Positions 33,593 through 42,110 of a DNA stretch of 64,000 nucleotides are shown in pieces. A program made the position numbers and the translations under genes. Location: assembly GCA_937988745.1 (NCBI GenBank), contig CALKAR010000022.1, positions 15,549 through 79,548 of the forward strand, read 5' to 3'. A model generated the notes under the pieces. It saw only the letters and a list, made by a program, of their open reading frames with translations, was not told where the DNA came from and ran no database searches. This DNA is from an uncultured Peptococcaceae bacterium (GTDB lineage: Bacteria > Bacillota > Limnochordia > Darwinibacteriales > Darwinibacteriaceae). Every line of letters begins with the position of its first letter. The stretch's first letter is position 1.

Positions 33593-34320
33593 TAGAGAGT
33601 CTCCTTATAGATAAGCCGGGCTGTTCCGATCTTAATCTCATCACCAAACTGCAGCTTAACAGCATCAACGCGCTGCCCATTTACGTACAAACCGTTTGTA
33701 CTGTTGTTATCCTCGATACACCATTCACCAGAGCGGCACACAACCCGAGCATGGACCCGGCTTACATTTGCCTCATCGATTACTAGATCGCAGCCCATGT
33801 TCCGCCCGATTGTCAGACCATCTCGCAGCGGGACGACGCTGCTCAGCGTTCGCCCCTCGTCAACTACGAGAAATCCTGGACTGACAGGAACACGTCGATA
33901 AACTTGTGTATCCGCCGGCACTTCTGACGGAGGATCATCTTGGTGGAGATCTCCTTCTTCGAAACTCGCTTCAACGAAGAGCTTGCCGCGGGTCAATGCG
34001 CTGTCCGCTTCGAATGCCACAGTCACAGGTCCGATGAAGCGCAATTGATCTTTTTCGGCTTTTTCCTGCAAAACTCCTCTTAATTCACCTTCCAATGTTC
34101 GGGTAAGCGACTTCAGATGGTCAAAATCTGCTTCGCTGAGATAAACAACAAAATTGTTTGGAGCATATATGCAGGCCAAACTAACCCGTTTATCACGGTC
34201 TACAGCCGCGAAGAGGGCTTTGCCAATATCAACAGGTTCGACATGATGAGAAATCCGTCGGCGAAAAACCCCTTCTATCCAACTGCTAAAGCGGAGTTCG
34301 AACTTCTCCAGGAACTTCAC
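33592..34320 (-). CDS. FhaA-like protein (DUF3662 plus FHA domain)
   Basis: A 242-residue phosphothreonine-reading protein. Residues ~1-115 match the DUF3662 domain of FhaA (MKFLEKFELRFSSWIEGVFRR ... PNNFVVYLS). Residues ~165-240 are a forkhead-associated domain with the signature LTIGRNMGCDLVIDEANVSRVHARV and DNNSTNGLYVNGQRV. FHA domains bind phosphorylated kinase or substrate peptides; in mycobacteria FhaA regulates cell-wall synthesis downstream of PknB. Start is GTG 34320, with GGAGG about 8 bases upstream. Confidence 0.93.
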   Translation of the reverse strand: MKFLEKFELRFSSWIEGVFRRRISHHVEPVDIGKALFAAVDRDKRVSLACIYAPNNFVVYLSEADFDHLKSLTRTLEGELRGVLQEKAEKDQLRFIGPVTVAFEADSALTRGKLFVEASFEEGDLHQDDPPSEVPADTQVYRRVPVSPGFLVVDEGRTLSSVVPLRDGLTIGRNMGCDLVIDEANVSRVHARVVCRSGEWCIEDNNSTNGLYVNGQRVDAVKLQFGDEIKIGTARLIYKETL

Positions 34321-34344
34321 TGCAGATCCTCCTCCACTAACACA

Positions 34345-35394
34345 TTAGGTGTTTGTCCCATGTACCTGGCGCAGCTGTCCGCAGGCCGCTTCGATATCTG
34401 TTCCCCGCTCGCGCCGCACAGATACCGGGATGCCTGCTGCAGCTAAAACTTTCTGAAAACGTTCTATCTTTTCCGAATCTGGGCGGCTGAAGCTGTTTAC
34501 AGGATTCACCGGAATAAGATTGAGGTGACAAAGCATACCTTCGAGGAGCTCCGCTAACTGAGCGGCATCTTGGGTTGAGTCATTAATCCCCGCTATCAGG
34601 GCATACTCAAAAGAGATTCGTCGATTAGTCTGGCGCGTATAGTATCGGCAGGCATCAAGCAATTCTTCGATGGGAAACCGCTTGTTGATGGGCATCATCT
34701 CCGAGCGCCGCTCGTCATCTGGGGCATGAAGGGAGATGGCCAAATTGACCTGGGTCTTTAAGTCGGCAAATTCACGTATCTTATCGGCTAGTCCGCAGGT
34801 GGAGATGGTAATACGGCGCTGTCCCAGGTTCATTCCTTCTCGGTCAGTGATGATGTCGATAGAGTTCATCACAGCCTCGAAGTTTGCAAAGGGTTCGCCC
34901 ATTCCCATAAATACAATATTCGTTAGCCCGGGCCCCTCTTCTGACAAGCGGTTACGTACAAAGTTCACCTGGCTGACAATCTCAGCAGGCGAAAGACTTC
35001 GTACAAATCCACTCTGTCCTGTGGCGCAGAAGGTGCATTTCATGGCGCAACCTACCTGAGAAGAGACACAGAGAGTGCCGCGATCATCTTCTGGAATATA
35101 GACGGCTTCAATAGTATGTCGATCAGCTAAGGCGAAGAGATATTTTACAGTACCATCAACTGACTGTCTCTCTAGCACAAGTTCCAGAGCCATTGGAGAC
35201 GAATAGTTTTCGATCAAGTATTCTACAATGGCCTTGGGCAGATTATGCATTTGAGTAAAGTCTGATATCGCTCTATGGTGAATCCAATGAAACAGCTGGC
35301 GGGCTCGAAAGCGCGGCCAGCCTAACTCGGCACAAAGATCCTCAAGCTCTGCCCGGCGCAGCCCCGCCACATGTAGTCTTTCCATATTTTCCAT
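34345..35394 (-). CDS. rlmN: 23S rRNA (adenine2503-C2)/tRNA methyltransferase RlmN
   Basis: Radical SAM methyltransferase of 349 residues. The iron-sulfur motif CxxxCxxC is present (CAMKCTFCATGQSGF), with MGMGEPFANFEAVM, ISTCGLADKIREFA and the resolving Cys near the C-terminus in EAACGQLR. It methylates A2503 of 23S rRNA. ATG 35394 with GGAGGT 9 bases upstream. In B. subtilis rlmN directly follows rsmB; here about 2.4 kb separates them. Confidence 0.97.
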   Translation of the reverse strand: MENMERLHVAGLRRAELEDLCAELGWPRFRARQLFHWIHHRAISDFTQMHNLPKAIVEYLIENYSSPMALELVLERQSVDGTVKYLFALADRHTIEAVYIPEDDRGTLCVSSQVGCAMKCTFCATGQSGFVRSLSPAEIVSQVNFVRNRLSEEGPGLTNIVFMGMGEPFANFEAVMNSIDIITDREGMNLGQRRITISTCGLADKIREFADLKTQVNLAISLHAPDDERRSEMMPINKRFPIEELLDACRYYTRQTNRRISFEYALIAGINDSTQDAAQLAELLEGMLCHLNLIPVNPVNSFSRPDSEKIERFQKVLAAAGIPVSVRRERGTDIEAACGQLRQVHGTNT

Positions 35395-35432
35395 ATTTTA
35401 CTTACCTCCGAGGTTTTCAAGGAGTGATAATT

Positions 35433-35829
<397 letters not shown>

Positions 35830-35837
35830 CAAGATTT

Positions 35838-35867
35838 AGTATACACCCGAGGGCAGGACTTTGTCAA
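35838..35867 (-). promoter_or_regulatory. Sigma-A promoter of tRNA-Pro
   Basis: On the minus strand: TTGACA (35862-35867), 18-base spacer, TATACT (35838-35843), 9 bases before the mature tRNA 5' end. Confidence 0.85.
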
Positions 35868-35917
35868 TCAGGAGAGAATAAGAACTCTGAATCATTCAAT
35901 ATCAAGGGGGCTCACTA

Positions 35918-36973
35918 ATGGACCGGCTAAAAGTCGCAATTATTGGATGTGGTAATGTATCCAGCGTCCACTTTGCAGCCACAGCCCAAAATCCCGCTGC
36001 AGAGTTGATCGCCGCATGTGATACCAAGCCTGAAAGGGCCAAAGCTATGGGAGAGAAATATGGCATTCCGTACTTCACAGACTATAACGAAGTACTGAAC
36101 CTCGGCCCTGATGTGATCCACATCTGCACGCCGCACTACAACCATTCGGAAATTGCGATCGCTGCATGCAAAAAGGGCATCCATGTTTTAACCGAAAAGC
36201 CAATGTCGATTACACTCTATGAAGCCGACAACATGATTAAGGCTGCCCAAGACAACAAAGTTAAGTTGGGCGTTATCTTCCAGAACCGCTATAACAAAGC
36301 TTCGATTGCTGTCAAGGAAGCTGTGGAATCGGGTCAGCTCGGTAAGATTAAAGGTGCACGAATGTTCGTCACATGGTACAGGCCCGATGAGTACTATTCT
36401 CAGAGTGACTGGAAGGGCACCTGGGAGCAGGAGGGCGGCGGAGTGCTGATCGACCAAGCGATTCATACCATGGACTTAATGCAGTGGATTGTCGGTGAAA
36501 TCGACTCTTTAGAAGCATCCATGGCAAATCGCACTCACCATATAATTGACGTTGAAGACGTGGCCGAAGCCGTTATCCACTTCAAGAACGGCGCAATTGG
36601 TACTCTCTACGCTTGCAATTACTATACATACGATGCGGACATTCTCCTTGAGGTCCACGGCGAACTGGGAACAGCGCGCATTGAAAAGGACAAAGCTGTA
36701 ATTCGAATCAAAGGACAGCCAGAGCGCAAAATCTTTGCTGAAGGAGACCAAGAAGTAATCGGTAAAGACTACTGGGGAGTCAGCCACAAGATCCAGATCG
36801 ACGAGTTTTACAAAGATGTGCTTGAGGACCGCCCTGTAACAATCGATGGTGTGGAAGGGCGCAAGGCACTCGAATTCGTTCGAGCCATTTATTACAGCGC
36901 TACAACGGGAGAACCTGTCCAGTTCCCATTTCAAGAGCCAATGGGTTTTACCCCACCATCCCTAACCAGGTAA
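35918..36973 (+). CDS. Gfo/Idh/MocA-family NAD(P)-dependent oxidoreductase
   Basis: A 351-residue dehydrogenase of the glucose-fructose oxidoreductase/inositol dehydrogenase family. Rossmann motif at the N-terminus (KVAIIGCGNVSSVHFAA), catalytic Lys in VLTEKPMSITLYEAD, and the second-domain motif GGGVLIDQAIHTMDLMQWIVG. No signal peptide, so cytosolic. The AAGGGGG site 9 bases before the ATG is good. It is a single plus-strand gene ended by a terminator that also serves spo0A. The substrate, likely a sugar or cyclitol, is not deducible. Confidence 0.92.
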   Translation: MDRLKVAIIGCGNVSSVHFAATAQNPAAELIAACDTKPERAKAMGEKYGIPYFTDYNEVLNLGPDVIHICTPHYNHSEIAIAACKKGIHVLTEKPMSITLYEADNMIKAAQDNKVKLGVIFQNRYNKASIAVKEAVESGQLGKIKGARMFVTWYRPDEYYSQSDWKGTWEQEGGGVLIDQAIHTMDLMQWIVGEIDSLEASMANRTHHIIDVEDVAEAVIHFKNGAIGTLYACNYYTYDADILLEVHGELGTARIEKDKAVIRIKGQPERKIFAEGDQEVIGKDYWGVSHKIQIDEFYKDVLEDRPVTIDGVEGRKALEFVRAIYYSATTGEPVQFPFQEPMGFTPPSLTR

Positions 36974-36979
36974 CTTAAA

Positions 36980-37016
36980 AAGAGCATTCTATCGGGTTTC
37001 CCCGAAGAATGCTCTT
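36980..37016. terminator. Bidirectional terminator between Gfo/Idh gene and spo0A
   Basis: An 11-bp stem AAGAGCATTCT / AGAATGCTCTT around ATCGGGTTTCCCCGA. It is T-rich on the plus strand (ACTTTATTT) and followed by TTTTAAG on the minus strand. It lies between two convergent genes. Confidence 0.88.
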
Positions 37017-37019
37017 ACT

Positions 37020-37778
37020 TTATTTCTGTGCTACATACACTTCTTCCGTAAGCTTGGCAATAAACAGAGAGTTAGTAGGCACTCGCTCTGCGGCATGCTG
37101 ACCACAGACCTCGACAATAGCCTCGCGATTTCCTGTCTCCCAAGCAGCAATGATAGCATTGCGAATAGCAGCTTCAACGCCGCCTGGGGTCGTAGCATAT
37201 TTCTCCGCTAGAGCTGGGTACAGCTCTTTGGTAAGCGCACCTCCCAAGTAGCCCTCGTCGGCACACATTAAGACGGCATCACGCAGATATGAAAACCCCT
37301 TGTAATGCGGAGGTACACCTAATTTATGTAGTAACCGGGTTACAGACGCGTTGACGTTCACACTACTCGAGGCCTGCACTGCGGCTGTTTCAGCCTGGCC
37401 TAGAGTGATTCTCGTCTGCGTAAACTGGCGCACCCGGTCAGCCAAAACCTCCAAACTGAAGGGCTTGAGCATGAAATAGTCGACACCGAGCTCTGTAAAA
37501 CGAGCGATGAGATCATCACGACCAAACGCCGTCAAGACGATGATGCGTGGACGCTGCTTTAACCCGAGAGAATCCAAGCGCTCCAGCACCCCAATACCGT
37601 CAAGATGAGGCATGGTGACATCGAGAATCACAACATCAGGCTCAAGCTCCTGGATCAATCTTAAAGCCTGTTCCCCATCATGAGCTTCCCCCACTACAGT
37701 CAGATCCTCCTGGCTGTTGAAAAATTCTCGCAGGATCTGGCACAACTCGACATTGTTGTCAACAACCAGAATCCGCAT
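37020..37778 (-). CDS. spo0A: Sporulation response regulator Spo0A
   Basis: Master regulator of sporulation, 252 residues. Receiver domain 1-~120 with phospho-acceptor Asp53 (VVILDVTMPHLDG), the switch threonine in VLTAFG and Lys in MLKPFSLE. The C-terminal Spo0A DNA-binding domain is recognisable by LLHKLGVPPHYKGFSYLRDAVLM and TKELYPALAEKYATTPGGVEAAIRNAI. Odd points: the first acidic pair reads D7-N8 instead of Asp-Asp, and the recognition helix has GGVEAAIRNAI where SRVERAIRHAI is usual. It normally follows spoIVB; here it is next to rsmB. ATG 37778 follows AAGGAG. Confidence 0.95.
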   Translation of the reverse strand: MRILVVDNNVELCQILREFFNSQEDLTVVGEAHDGEQALRLIQELEPDVVILDVTMPHLDGIGVLERLDSLGLKQRPRIIVLTAFGRDDLIARFTELGVDYFMLKPFSLEVLADRVRQFTQTRITLGQAETAAVQASSSVNVNASVTRLLHKLGVPPHYKGFSYLRDAVLMCADEGYLGGALTKELYPALAEKYATTPGGVEAAIRNAIIAAWETGNREAIVEVCGQHAAERVPTNSLFIAKLTEEVYVAQK

Positions 37779-37803
37779 ATCATCACTCCTTCGCTACCCT
37801 ATT

Positions 37804-37810
37804 TGACGAA
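37804..37810 (+). promoter_or_regulatory. Putative Spo0A box upstream of spo0A
   Basis: TGACGAA matches the 0A-box consensus TGNCGAA exactly, 26-32 bases upstream of the spo0A ATG. This suggests autoregulation. A 7-base match is weak alone; its position gives it value. Confidence 0.55.
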
Positions 37811-37834
37811 AACTCAACGTTTCCTTCTGCTAGG

Positions 37835-39175
37835 TTAATTTTTTCGTGCAAAGGAGGCGATGAAAAAGCCATCTACTCCATGTCTATGGGACAGAAACTG
37901 CCGGGTAAATGCCGCTTCACCACTAGAAGGAGCTGGGAAATACTCCGGCAGAGCAGCGGGAACGAATTCTGGATGCGCTTCAAGAAACCAGGCGGCGTTA
38001 TCTGGACCCTCTGCTTTGGTTAGGGTACAGACTGAATACACTAACCTCCCACCGGGCTTTACGAGCCGCGCCGCGCTGCGTAATATTTTGCGCTGCAGAG
38101 CTGCAAGCTTATCTATCTCATCCGGTGACTTCCGCCAGCGGACATCAGGCCTATGACCCATGGTACCCAGTCCCGAGCAGGGGGCATCAACCAGCACTCG
38201 ATCGGCTTGAGGTGTATCAATTATGCGGGACGCATCACCCTGTCTTGTCTCAACGATAGTTAATCCCTGACGCCGACTGTTCTCCTCCACTTTCACGAGG
38301 CGTTCTGCACTTATATCCCAGGCGATGATTTTCCCTTGGTCCTTCATGAGCTGAGCCATATGGGTTGTCTTACCGCCAGGAGCGCTGCACAGATCATAAA
38401 CAGTCTCACCTGGCTGAGGATCAACGGCATGCGCAACTAAGGCACTGCCCTCGTCTTGAATGTAATAGGCACCATCCACTAACAGCTGATCTGACACGGC
38501 ATAATGTCCAGGATCGAGCATCAATACGTCAGGTGCGAAACAACCCTTGTCTACGTGGGCTCCTTTGGCTGTAAAATGCTGATGAACCTCTTCTAGCGAT
38601 GCACGGAGCGTATTCACGCGCAGTGCAGTCTTAGGGGGTTCATTGAGGGCTTCACAGAGTTCCTCCGTTTCAGTCAAACCCCACTGATCCAGAAAAAGCC
38701 GTACCATCCATTTCGGAAACGAGTAGCGGTAGCTCACATAATCTACGGGCTGTTCTTTCGGATCAGGATAAGTAATGCGGCTCTTTTGACGGTCAAGATT
38801 CCGCAGGAGGCCATTGACAAATCCGGCAGTACCTTTGTGGCTCAGCCGCCGCGCCGCTTTTACTGCTTCATTTACAGCGGCTGAAGGCGGAATCCGATCC
38901 AAATACAGGAGTTGGTAGGCCCCGATCCGCAGCACTTGGCGAATCGCAGGATCGATCTTCTTCAAAGGGCGAGAACTAAATTTCTGAATGATGTAGTCTA
39001 GATTGAGCCGCATGCGCACCGTACCATAGACAAGTTCGGTAAACAAACCTCGATCAAGCGGCGACAATTCACTGTTCTCAATAAAAGAATCGAGGATTTC
39101 GGCTAGGAAATCCCCGGATTCGTCAAATTTCTGCAGTGCTGAGACTGCTAAGAAGCGTGGATCATGTTTTTTCAT
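37835..39175 (-). CDS. rsmB: 16S rRNA (cytosine967-C5)-methyltransferase RsmB
   Basis: A 446-residue protein with an N-terminal NusB-like RNA-binding domain (ALQKFDESGDFLAEILDSF ... RQVLRIGAYQLLYLDRIPPSAAVNEAVK) and a C-terminal SAM methyltransferase: DLCSAPGGKTTHMAQLM, VLVDAPCSGLGTMG (Cys), GGRLVYSVCTLTKAEG (catalytic Cys). ATG 39175 lies 2 bases after the yugP stop; longer readings run into yugP. It belongs to def-fmt-(DUF116-yugP)-rsmB. Confidence 0.96.
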   Translation of the reverse strand: MKKHDPRFLAVSALQKFDESGDFLAEILDSFIENSELSPLDRGLFTELVYGTVRMRLNLDYIIQKFSSRPLKKIDPAIRQVLRIGAYQLLYLDRIPPSAAVNEAVKAARRLSHKGTAGFVNGLLRNLDRQKSRITYPDPKEQPVDYVSYRYSFPKWMVRLFLDQWGLTETEELCEALNEPPKTALRVNTLRASLEEVHQHFTAKGAHVDKGCFAPDVLMLDPGHYAVSDQLLVDGAYYIQDEGSALVAHAVDPQPGETVYDLCSAPGGKTTHMAQLMKDQGKIIAWDISAERLVKVEENSRRQGLTIVETRQGDASRIIDTPQADRVLVDAPCSGLGTMGHRPDVRWRKSPDEIDKLAALQRKILRSAARLVKPGGRLVYSVCTLTKAEGPDNAAWFLEAHPEFVPAALPEYFPAPSSGEAAFTRQFLSHRHGVDGFFIASFARKN

Positions 39176-39176
39176 A

Positions 39177-39860
39177 TTAATCACGTCTCGAATTGCGCAG
39201 AACCAGCAGGCGCAAGAGCTGACTGAGTGCCATGGCCGTTGCTGCAATATAGGTTAATGCCGCTGCATCCAAAACTTTCTTCGCATGCGGAATTTCACTC
39301 TGTGTGATGTATCCACCACTGCTCAGCTGAGCAATTGCGCGCCGCGAAGCATTAAACTCCACTGGGAGAGTCACTAGCTGGAATGCCAACGCAGCGATAA
39401 AGAACCAAATACCAACCAACATCAGCGTATCCCATCTGAATATCAATCCCATAAAGAACAGTGGAAAAGCCATCTGGGAACCGATGTTTGCCACGGGAAA
39501 CAGGTTGTTCCGGATTCCGAGGGGTACGTAATTATTCGCATGCTGCAGAGCGTGCCCTGCCTCATGAGCTGCTACTCCAAGAGCCGCTACACTGGTGCCG
39601 CCATATACAGCCTGAGACAACCTGAGGACACGCTGACGTGGATCATAATGGTCAGTCAGGTGCCCATGTATCCGCTCAACAGCCACATCATACAAGCCGT
39701 TGCTGTCAAGAATGCGGCGCGCTACCTCAGCACCTGTCATCCCACTGCTTGCGTAAACACGCAGATACCGCTGGAAAGTACCATTGACTTTTGACTGGGC
39801 GTAGAGAGCGAATAAGAGGGCAGGAATTAGAAGGATAAAGGTAGGGTCATAAAAGAACAT
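39177..39860 (-). CDS. yugP: Membrane zinc metallopeptidase, YugP family
   Basis: A 227-residue membrane protein with hydrophobic N-terminus (PTFILLIPALLFALYAQ), the zinc-protease motif HEAGHALQH in GVAAHEAGHALQHANNY, and two or three C-terminal transmembrane helices. YugP peptidases are widespread in Firmicutes; their substrates are mostly unknown. ATG 39860 overlaps the DUF116 stop (TGATG), and the ribosome binding site AGGAGG is formed by the last DUF116 codons. Confidence 0.92.
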   Translation of the reverse strand: MFFYDPTFILLIPALLFALYAQSKVNGTFQRYLRVYASSGMTGAEVARRILDSNGLYDVAVERIHGHLTDHYDPRQRVLRLSQAVYGGTSVAALGVAAHEAGHALQHANNYVPLGIRNNLFPVANIGSQMAFPLFFMGLIFRWDTLMLVGIWFFIAALAFQLVTLPVEFNASRRAIAQLSSGGYITQSEIPHAKKVLDAAALTYIAATAMALSQLLRLLVLRNSRRD

Positions 39861-40615
39861 CAGCACTCCTCCTTTTCGTTTAGTAAACTCAGCACAGCCT
39901 GTTCGAGCTGATTTATATCTAATTCGGTATTAAAGCATGGGCCATTTGGCCGTTCGTTAGTTACACCGAGTACAGGAATCCCTCTTACATCCTGCATTCC
40001 GCTGACTAAATCTCGTTCACATGCAACGCCTACAATCGCGCGTGGGCGTGTCTCTTTCACAGCCCGTCGAGCTGCAGTGCCGCCTGAGGCTACATATAAG
40101 GAAAAGCCAAGGCGATTTTGGAGTTCAAGTAGGCCCCCTATGCTGCAGCGTCCGCACCGGCGGCAGTTGGACACTTCTGTGGTAATCCTCACTTTGCACT
40201 CAGACCACTGCAGGCAGTGAGGCACAAGGACCAAAATCTGATCTGATTTTACCGTTTCCCCTTGCATCTTGGTCACCAGGTTGCGGATGCTTATATAAGA
40301 ACGCTGCACCGCATCGCGCGACAAGCCGAAAATTCGCCGAACCTGCAGAGCAATAGGGTACAAGATGTCGGCAGCCATCTGACTCAAACTTAACAACCAG
40401 CCCTGGATAGTCTTGCCCTTAAGACTTAGGTATAGACCCACAAGTCCTAACAGCAGTATACCGCTTCCCAAAAGCAGCAGACCGCCCATCAACCGCCACA
40501 AAGTTCCTAGATGGCGCCCTAGCCCAATGAAAACCGTGACCATGAGCAAGCTGATCAGAGATAAGCCAAGCATGATTTCCGGCCGATCGGTACGAGTCTC
40601 GCGCTTACTCGGCAC
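39860..40615 (-). CDS. DUF116 family membrane protein with cysteine cluster
   Basis: A 251-residue protein with two N-terminal transmembrane helices (LGLSLISLLMVTVFIGLG; LLLLGSGILLLGLVGLYLS). The conserved cytoplasmic DUF116 domain has PHCLQWSECKVR, NCRRCGRCSIGG, VACERDL and NGPCFNTE, a set of cysteines that could bind an iron-sulfur cluster or zinc. It is found between fmt and rsmB in many clostridia. Function unknown. GTG 40615 with AGGTGA five bases upstream; it overlaps the fmt end by 11 bases. Confidence 0.88.
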   Translation of the reverse strand: MPSKRETRTDRPEIMLGLSLISLLMVTVFIGLGRHLGTLWRLMGGLLLLGSGILLLGLVGLYLSLKGKTIQGWLLSLSQMAADILYPIALQVRRIFGLSRDAVQRSYISIRNLVTKMQGETVKSDQILVLVPHCLQWSECKVRITTEVSNCRRCGRCSIGGLLELQNRLGFSLYVASGGTAARRAVKETRPRAIVGVACERDLVSGMQDVRGIPVLGVTNERPNGPCFNTELDINQLEQAVLSLLNEKEEC

Positions 40616-41555
40616 TCTGCTCACCTATAACGACCTCACCAACCTCTAAGCGCAGGCCGTTTGCCAAGTCTCTTCCTGAGATAACCTTACCACCAGGCCG
40701 CTGCACCTTCTCTAAGGCCAGAAGCCCTGCGCTGCACCCAATTATCAGTGCCTCACCATCTACTGCCACCAGCTCTCCAGGCCGGGCCGTACCCTCCTTA
40801 GGCCGAGCTTCCCAGACTTTGATCGTATCTCCGTGGATTTCAGTAAAGGCAATGGGCCAGGGGTTCATAGCACGCACTAAGAGGCTTAATTCCGCGGCCG
40901 TACGTTGGAAATCCAGCCTGCCATCTTCTTTGGTTAATTTGTAAGCATACGTTGCTTGGCTGTGATCCTGCGGTATTCGGGGTGCAGTGCCAGCCTTTAT
41001 CTGCCGTACGGTTTCTGCAAGAAGTTCTGCTCCCTTAACCATTAAGCGATCATGCAGGGTTCCGGCAGTATCATCGGGACCGATCGGCTCTTCAGCTTGA
41101 AGGATGATATCTCCCGCATCCCACTCCGAACTCAAATACATAGTCGATACGCCGGTGCTGGTCTCCCCATTCGCAATTGCCATGTTGATTGGAGAGGCAC
41201 CGCGGTATTTTGGAAGGAGCGACGAATGCACGTTGATACAGCCATAGGGCGGCAGTTCCAGCAGAGTATCAGGGATCTTCTGACCAAAAGCTACCACCAC
41301 GCATAGGTCAGGCTCAAGCTCTTTCATCTTCTGCATAAAATCTGGATCTGCTACCCTTTCAGGTTGGAGGACGGGAAGCCCCAGCTCTACTGCGAGCTGC
41401 TTGACAGGGGAATAACTCACCTTGTGCCCTCTGCCCCTCGCTCGATCCGGCTGAGTAACTACCGCTACAACCTCTTCCTGTTCAGCTAGTATTTTGAGAC
41501 TGGGCACGGCAAACTCAGGCGTGCCCATAAAAACAATACGCATTGGTTTACTCAC
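40605..41555 (-). CDS. fmt: Methionyl-tRNA formyltransferase
   Basis: Formylates initiator Met-tRNA with 10-formyl-THF. 316 residues: MRIVFMGTPEFAVPSLKIL, the folate-site block PDLCVVVAFGQKIPDTLLELPPYGCINVHSSLLPKYRGASPI (Asn-His-Ser...), and a C-terminal tRNA-binding OB-fold. GTG 41555 with AGGTGA 8 bases upstream overlaps the def stop by 8 bases. The def-fmt pairing is nearly universal. Confidence 0.97.
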   Translation of the reverse strand: MSKPMRIVFMGTPEFAVPSLKILAEQEEVVAVVTQPDRARGRGHKVSYSPVKQLAVELGLPVLQPERVADPDFMQKMKELEPDLCVVVAFGQKIPDTLLELPPYGCINVHSSLLPKYRGASPINMAIANGETSTGVSTMYLSSEWDAGDIILQAEEPIGPDDTAGTLHDRLMVKGAELLAETVRQIKAGTAPRIPQDHSQATYAYKLTKEDGRLDFQRTAAELSLLVRAMNPWPIAFTEIHGDTIKVWEARPKEGTARPGELVAVDGEALIIGCSAGLLALEKVQRPGGKVISGRDLANGLRLEVGEVVIGEQSAE

Positions 41556-42048
41556 TTACCCGCTCACCTGCCTCAACCTCTTCTTCATCTTGAGGCACTT
41601 CAGATATCATGCGATCGGTCATCAAGATCCCATTGAGATGGTCAATCTCATGCTGGAGAGCCCTGGCCAAGAGTCCCTCTCCTGTCACCCGGATCGGACG
41701 GCCTTTTTCGTTGAGAGCATTGACTACCACCCGGCTGCTGCGCTTGACATAAGCGCGCAGTCCTGGAATACTCAAGCAGCCTTCGACATCGATTTCTTCG
41801 CCTTCAGCCTCGATGATTTCTGGATTAACGAGACAGATCGGACCCTCACCTACATCTATGACGACAATCTGCTTGCTGATCCCAATCTGGGGAGCCGCTA
41901 GGCCAGCGCCATCGGCGGCATACATAGTCTCTATCATATCTTTAATCAATTTTCGTGTTCGATTGGTAATGTTCTTGACCGGTTCAGCTTTCTGCCGCAG
42001 CACCTCAGAACCTGGTTCGTCCACTACCACAATTTTGTGTACAGCCAT
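41548..42048 (-). CDS. def: Peptide deformylase
   Basis: Removes the formyl group from nascent N-terminal methionine. 166 residues with the three motifs GAGLAAPQIG, EGCLSIPG (metal-binding Cys) and QHEIDHLNG (HExxH). The C-terminal extension is acidic (VPQDEEEVEAGERVSE). ATG 42048 follows GGAGG. Two extended -10 elements lie upstream, between priA and def. Confidence 0.97.
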   Translation of the reverse strand: MAVHKIVVVDEPGSEVLRQKAEPVKNITNRTRKLIKDMIETMYAADGAGLAAPQIGISKQIVVIDVGEGPICLVNPEIIEAEGEEIDVEGCLSIPGLRAYVKRSSRVVVNALNEKGRPIRVTGEGLLARALQHEIDHLNGILMTDRMISEVPQDEEEVEAGERVSE

Positions 42049-42078
42049 TTATATCCTCCATTCTTGGACCTCATAAGC

Positions 42079-42110
42079 TATTATACCATATTAGAGTATT
42101 ATACCATATT
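42079..42110 (-). promoter_or_regulatory. Tandem extended -10 elements upstream of def-fmt
   Basis: The 14-base direct repeat TATTATACCATATT occurs at 42079-42092 and 42097-42110. On the minus strand each copy reads TGGTATAAT, an extended -10 box with a perfect TATAAT. No good -35 boxes are visible. This gives two possible start sites 18 bp apart for the def operon, right after the priA stop. Confidence 0.65.
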
